Shown here in pieces: positions 6,613 to 8,280 of a stretch of 8,280 nucleotides of DNA. The notes beneath the pieces were generated by a model that had not been told where the DNA came from, made no database searches, and saw only the letters and a list, made by a program, of their open reading frames with translations. Made by a program: the position numbers and the translations under genes. The stretch lies in contig DGEF01000105.1 in the NCBI GenBank assembly GCA_002385805.1, positions 1 through 8,280 on the forward strand, in the 5' to 3' direction. The stretch is from Peptococcaceae bacterium UBA3933 (GTDB taxonomy: Bacteria > Bacillota > Peptococcia > Peptococcales > BICA1-8). Each line of letters begins with the position of its first letter. Position 1 is the stretch's first letter.

Positions 6613-6642
6613 ATTATACAAGATGCAGGAAGCATGAAGCAA
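6613..6642 (-). promoter_or_regulatory. Leftward promoter in the left arm of the intergenic inverted repeat
   Basis: The minus strand reads TTGCTT (6642-6637), 18 bases, then TATAAT (6618-6613). A transcript would start near 6606, cross the small CPDC frame and meet the terminator at 6439-6469, giving an RNA of about 165 bases. With read-through it would be a 260-base leader for hydE. Confidence 0.5.
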
Positions 6643-6660
6643 GAGGCAGAAAGACGGTAT

Positions 6661-6699
6661 TATAATTAATTCGCCTTACGGCGAAAGGTTAAGGTTAAG
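6661..6699 (+). repeat. Intergenic module shared with the element at 653-754
   Basis: TATAATTAATTCGCC (6661-6675) matches the minus strand of 673-687 with one difference (T for C). A small hairpin TTCGCC-TTAC-GGCGAA (6670-6685) follows. Then AGGTTAAGGTTAAG (6686-6699) exactly matches 659-672. The same two blocks therefore occur in both intergenic regions, with the GGTTAA block inverted relative to the TATAATTAATT block. Confidence 0.6.
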
Positions 6700-6730
6700 T
6701 CTGGGTTAATTTTTTGGGGTTTAAAATCGG

Positions 6731-6764
6731 GATTGCTTCAGTGGCTATCGCTCCTTCGCAATGA
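6731..6764 (+). repeat. GATTGC...GCAATGAC intergenic repeat unit
   Basis: The unit starts GATTGCTTCAG and ends CTTCGCAATGAC, with GGCTATCGCTCC between, so its ends are short inverted repeats (ATTGC/GCAAT). From memory, closely similar GATTGCTTC...CGCAATGAC strings are scattered between genes in many bacterial genomes; this was not searched. It codes for nothing visible here. Confidence 0.45.
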
Positions 6765-6829
6765 CCCCTTTCAGGAAATCTTCATGTCCTAGAGCGCACC
6801 TATGTAAATGAAAATTATAATCTTGTCTC

Positions 6830-6866
6830 TTGCCTCCTGCATCTTACCTCTTGTATATGTTATAAT
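6830..6866 (+). promoter_or_regulatory. Promoter of azlCD in the right arm of the inverted repeat
   Basis: TGTTATAAT at 6858-6866 is a perfect extended -10; its best-spaced -35 is poor (TGCATC, 6838-6843). A second pairing, TTGCCT (6830-6835) with TATATG (6854-6859) at 18 bases, overlaps it and mirrors the leftward promoter in the other arm. Transcription from the extended -10 would start near 6873, leaving a leader of about 28 bases before azlC. Confidence 0.55.
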
Positions 6867-6900
6867 GGTTACTAAATTGGGCTTAAGGAGTCATGGGAAT

Positions 6901-7614
6901 ATGAGTTATCAGACTTTAATTGAAAATAAAAAATCCTATGAAAGCAATCAACTATTCCGTGGAATTAGAGCCAGTCTACCTATCGGCATAGGTTATCTTC
7001 CTATCGCTATGACTTTTGGTTTACTGGCTAAAAACGCCGGCCTTTCCCTCTTCCAGGGAAGCATGATGTCGGCTTTTGTTTTTGCCGGGGCCAGTCAATT
7101 TGTAGCCGTGAATATGATTAGTTTAGGCATTGGTTGGCTGGAAATTGTTCTGACTACATTTGTTCTTAATTTTCGGCATTTTTTAATGTCCGCTTCCCTT
7201 ACTCAAAGAATCAAGATAAATAACCCTTTATTGCCCTGGTTAATTGGCTTCGGGATTACTGATGAGTCCTTTAGCGTAGCCAGTATGGAAAAAGATAAGA
7301 TTTTAAACCCTTCCTATCTTCTGGGCCTTAATTTTTCCTCCTATCTGTTCTGGGTTGGAGGGACTTTTTTAGGATTTTTAATTGCCGGTGCTTTACCTCC
7401 TTTAATTCAATCCAGTATGGGAATCGCTTTATATGCCATGTTCATTGGCCTTTTAATACCTTCTGTTAAGAAATCTGCAAAAATTGGACTGATTGCCCTT
7501 TTTAGTGCATTATTAAATGTAATTTTCGCTCAATTTATTTCTTCAGGCTGGGCCTTGGTTTCGGGAGCCGTTTTGGCAGCCTTAATCGGTGCTTTACTGT
7601 TTAAAGAGGTGTAG
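6901..7614 (+). CDS. azlC: AzlC-family branched-chain amino acid exporter, large subunit
   Basis: The product is 237 residues from the ATG at 6901, which has AAGGAG (6885-6890) 10 bases upstream. A longer frame from 6808 begins before the predicted transcription start and translates repeat DNA, so it was rejected. AzlC with the small AzlD forms an inner membrane exporter; in B. subtilis it confers 4-azaleucine resistance, and homologues (YgaZH, BrnFE) export branched-chain amino acids or methionine. Family marks are visible: SLPIGIGYLPIAMTFG in the first membrane segment (25-40), FAGASQF (61-67), LNFRHFLMSASL with the conserved NxRH (89-100) and TDESF (120-124). About five to seven membrane segments follow the family pattern. 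It is followed after 3 bases by azlD. Substrate is inferred from family only. Confidence 0.92.
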   Translation: MSYQTLIENKKSYESNQLFRGIRASLPIGIGYLPIAMTFGLLAKNAGLSLFQGSMMSAFVFAGASQFVAVNMISLGIGWLEIVLTTFVLNFRHFLMSASLTQRIKINNPLLPWLIGFGITDESFSVASMEKDKILNPSYLLGLNFSSYLFWVGGTFLGFLIAGALPPLIQSSMGIALYAMFIGLLIPSVKKSAKIGLIALFSALLNVIFAQFISSGWALVSGAVLAALIGALLFKEV

Positions 7615-7617
7615 ATT

Positions 7618-7917
7618 ATGAAGGAAATTTATTTAATAATCATCGGGATGAGCATAGTAACTTATTTACCTCGGGTTTTACCCCTTATCTTTTTGCAAAA
7701 GCTAGAAATCAATCCTTTTCTGCAACGATTCTTAAAGTATATTCCTTATACGGTTTTAGGTGCTCTCATTTTCCCCGGGATTTTAGATTCAACAGGTGTT
7801 ATACTTCCCGCCCTTTTAGGCGGTCTTACCGCTCTAATCCTCGCCTTGTTTGAAGTAAATTTATTGATTACCGTCCTAGGTTCTATAATAGTTTGTGCTT
7901 TAGCCCAGTTGATTTGA
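7618..7917 (+). CDS. azlD: AzlD-family small subunit of the amino acid exporter
   Basis: The product is 99 residues with an ATG start; the ribosome binding site GAGGTG (7606-7611) lies within the end of azlC, 6 bases upstream of the ATG, which suggests translational coupling. The family signature TYLPRVLPL (residues 15-23) is present, followed by YIPYTVLGALIFPGIL, and there are about three to four hydrophobic segments in total. Length matches AzlD/BrnE proteins (about 100 residues). It works as partner of AzlC in one membrane complex. Its last 35 bases overlap, on the opposite strand, the end of the YkvI-like gene, and no terminator for the azl unit is visible. Confidence 0.9.
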   Translation: MKEIYLIIIGMSIVTYLPRVLPLIFLQKLEINPFLQRFLKYIPYTVLGALIFPGILDSTGVILPALLGGLTALILALFEVNLLITVLGSIIVCALAQLI

Positions 7918-8280
7918 TAATTTGAAATATTATTGCCAAAATCAAGGGGAAACCTAGATGCCCCGTTAGTGGATAAATAATGCCTACTAACAAAGAAAAT
8001 TTCCAGGGCAAAAAACAAAAGGCCGTTACTAAAATTATAAATAATAACTGGTGATAAGTTAGCCGAAACTTGTTACTCAATCGTATTGTTAAAGAATGAG
8101 CATTGGCTATTGCCGTTGTAAATATAGCTACCCATAAACCGAAAGCGTAGAATTTCCCTAGGAGGGGATGGACGCTTCCCGTCAGCAACATCATCGGCAT
8201 TTCCGCTGTTTTATAATTTTCAGGTAATAATAACATACCCTTAACCATCAAATAGGCCATAACCCCCAATAATAAACCAC
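7883..8280 (-). CDS. YkvI-like (COG3949-type) membrane protein, 5' part outside the window
   Basis: The frame is open from the right edge to TAG at 7885-7883, giving about 131 C-terminal residues. Start-like codons near 8269-8258 are internal: the frame continues to the edge and the protein enters in the middle of a membrane segment. Four hydrophobic segments are visible. The stretch LPENYKTAEMPMMLLTG, followed by FGLWVAIFTTAIANAHSL, resembles the C-terminal half of YkvI-type proteins (usually about 340-350 residues), distant relatives of amino acid/sodium symporters. Function is unknown. It converges on azlD and overlaps it by 35 bases. The identification comes from pattern memory and is moderately sure. 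Confidence 0.7.
   Translation of the reverse strand, partial: GLLLGVMAYLMVKGMLLLPENYKTAEMPMMLLTGSVHPLLGKFYAFGLWVAIFTTAIANAHSLTIRLSNKFRLTYHQLLFIILVTAFCFLPWKFSLLVGIIYPLTGHLGFPLILAIIFQIIKSTGLKHKLL

Larger units (their letters stand above)
6621..6844. repeat. Imperfect inverted repeat spanning the hydE-azlC gap
   Basis: The left arm (6621-6668) reads AGATGCAGGA, a 7-base insert, AGCAAGAG and later ATTATAATT. The right arm (6811-6844) read on the minus strand gives AGATGCAGGAGGCAAGAG and then TTATAATT. Purine-rich GCAAGAGGCA units dominate both arms. The arms are imperfect and no transposase or target duplication is seen, so a MITE-like origin is only a possibility. Confidence 0.5.

Noticed and set aside
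6808..6900. Longer azlC reading frame starting at ATG 6808
   Set aside because: It translates the right arm of the inverted repeat, starts before the likely transcription start, has no ribosome binding site, and adds residues not expected in AzlC; ATG 6901 has AAGGAG.
7746..8018. 90-residue minus-strand frame across azlD and the YkvI-like gene
   Set aside because: Overlaps two better-supported genes and has charged, non-family-like composition; a shadow frame.

Overview
The window looks like chromosome from a low-GC (roughly 40% by eye), anaerobic, Gram-positive-type bacterium of the Clostridia/Peptococcia kind. This rests on three observations: strong AGGAGG-like ribosome binding sites, frequent GTG/TTG starts, and a complete set of [FeFe]-hydrogenase maturases (HydE, HydF, HydG). 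No species can be named from the sequence alone.

Layout. The left 6.35 kb is almost entirely on the minus strand. Read in transcription order (right to left) it holds hydE (6347-5283), hydF (5255-4059) and hydG (4028-2601). The three are spaced by 27-30 bases, each of hydF and hydG has a good Shine-Dalgarno sequence, and the operon ends in a hairpin terminator at 2557-2579. Immediately beyond, an extended -10 promoter drives a second small unit: a cvpA-family membrane protein gene (2509-1772) and a TIGR01212/YtqA-type radical SAM gene (1751-795). A third minus-strand gene, a HEAT-repeat protein, starts at a GTG at 624 and runs off the left edge. On the right, azlC (6901-7614) and azlD (7618-7917) form a plus-strand two-gene branched-chain amino acid exporter unit. 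It converges on, and overlaps by 35 bases, the 3' end of a YkvI-like membrane protein gene that enters from the right edge on the minus strand.

How the genes work together. HydE and HydG are radical SAM enzymes and HydF is the GTPase scaffold. Together they build the 2Fe subcluster of the [FeFe]-hydrogenase H-cluster, with its CO, CN- and dithiolate-bridge ligands, and deliver it to the apo-hydrogenase. The hydrogenase gene itself (hydA) is not in the window. AzlC and AzlD form one exporter complex. The CvpA, YtqA, HEAT and YkvI-like genes have no evident link to hydrogenase maturation.

Non-coding parts. Two intergenic regions are unusually structured. Region 625-794 carries a 20-base inverted repeat (653-672 / 735-754) around four tandem degenerate decamers. 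Region 6348-6900 carries, from left to right: the hydE leader, a minus-strand terminator, a possible small CxxC-containing open frame that lacks a normal start codon, and a nest of inverted repeats. The outer edges of those repeats carry outward-facing promoter-like sequences, one towards hydE and one towards azlC. A TATAATTAATT(C/T)GCC plus GGTTAAGGTTAAG module occurs in both regions. The points most worth a second look are the probable ATT start of hydE, the short promoter-ORF-terminator unit ahead of it, and these shared intergenic modules.
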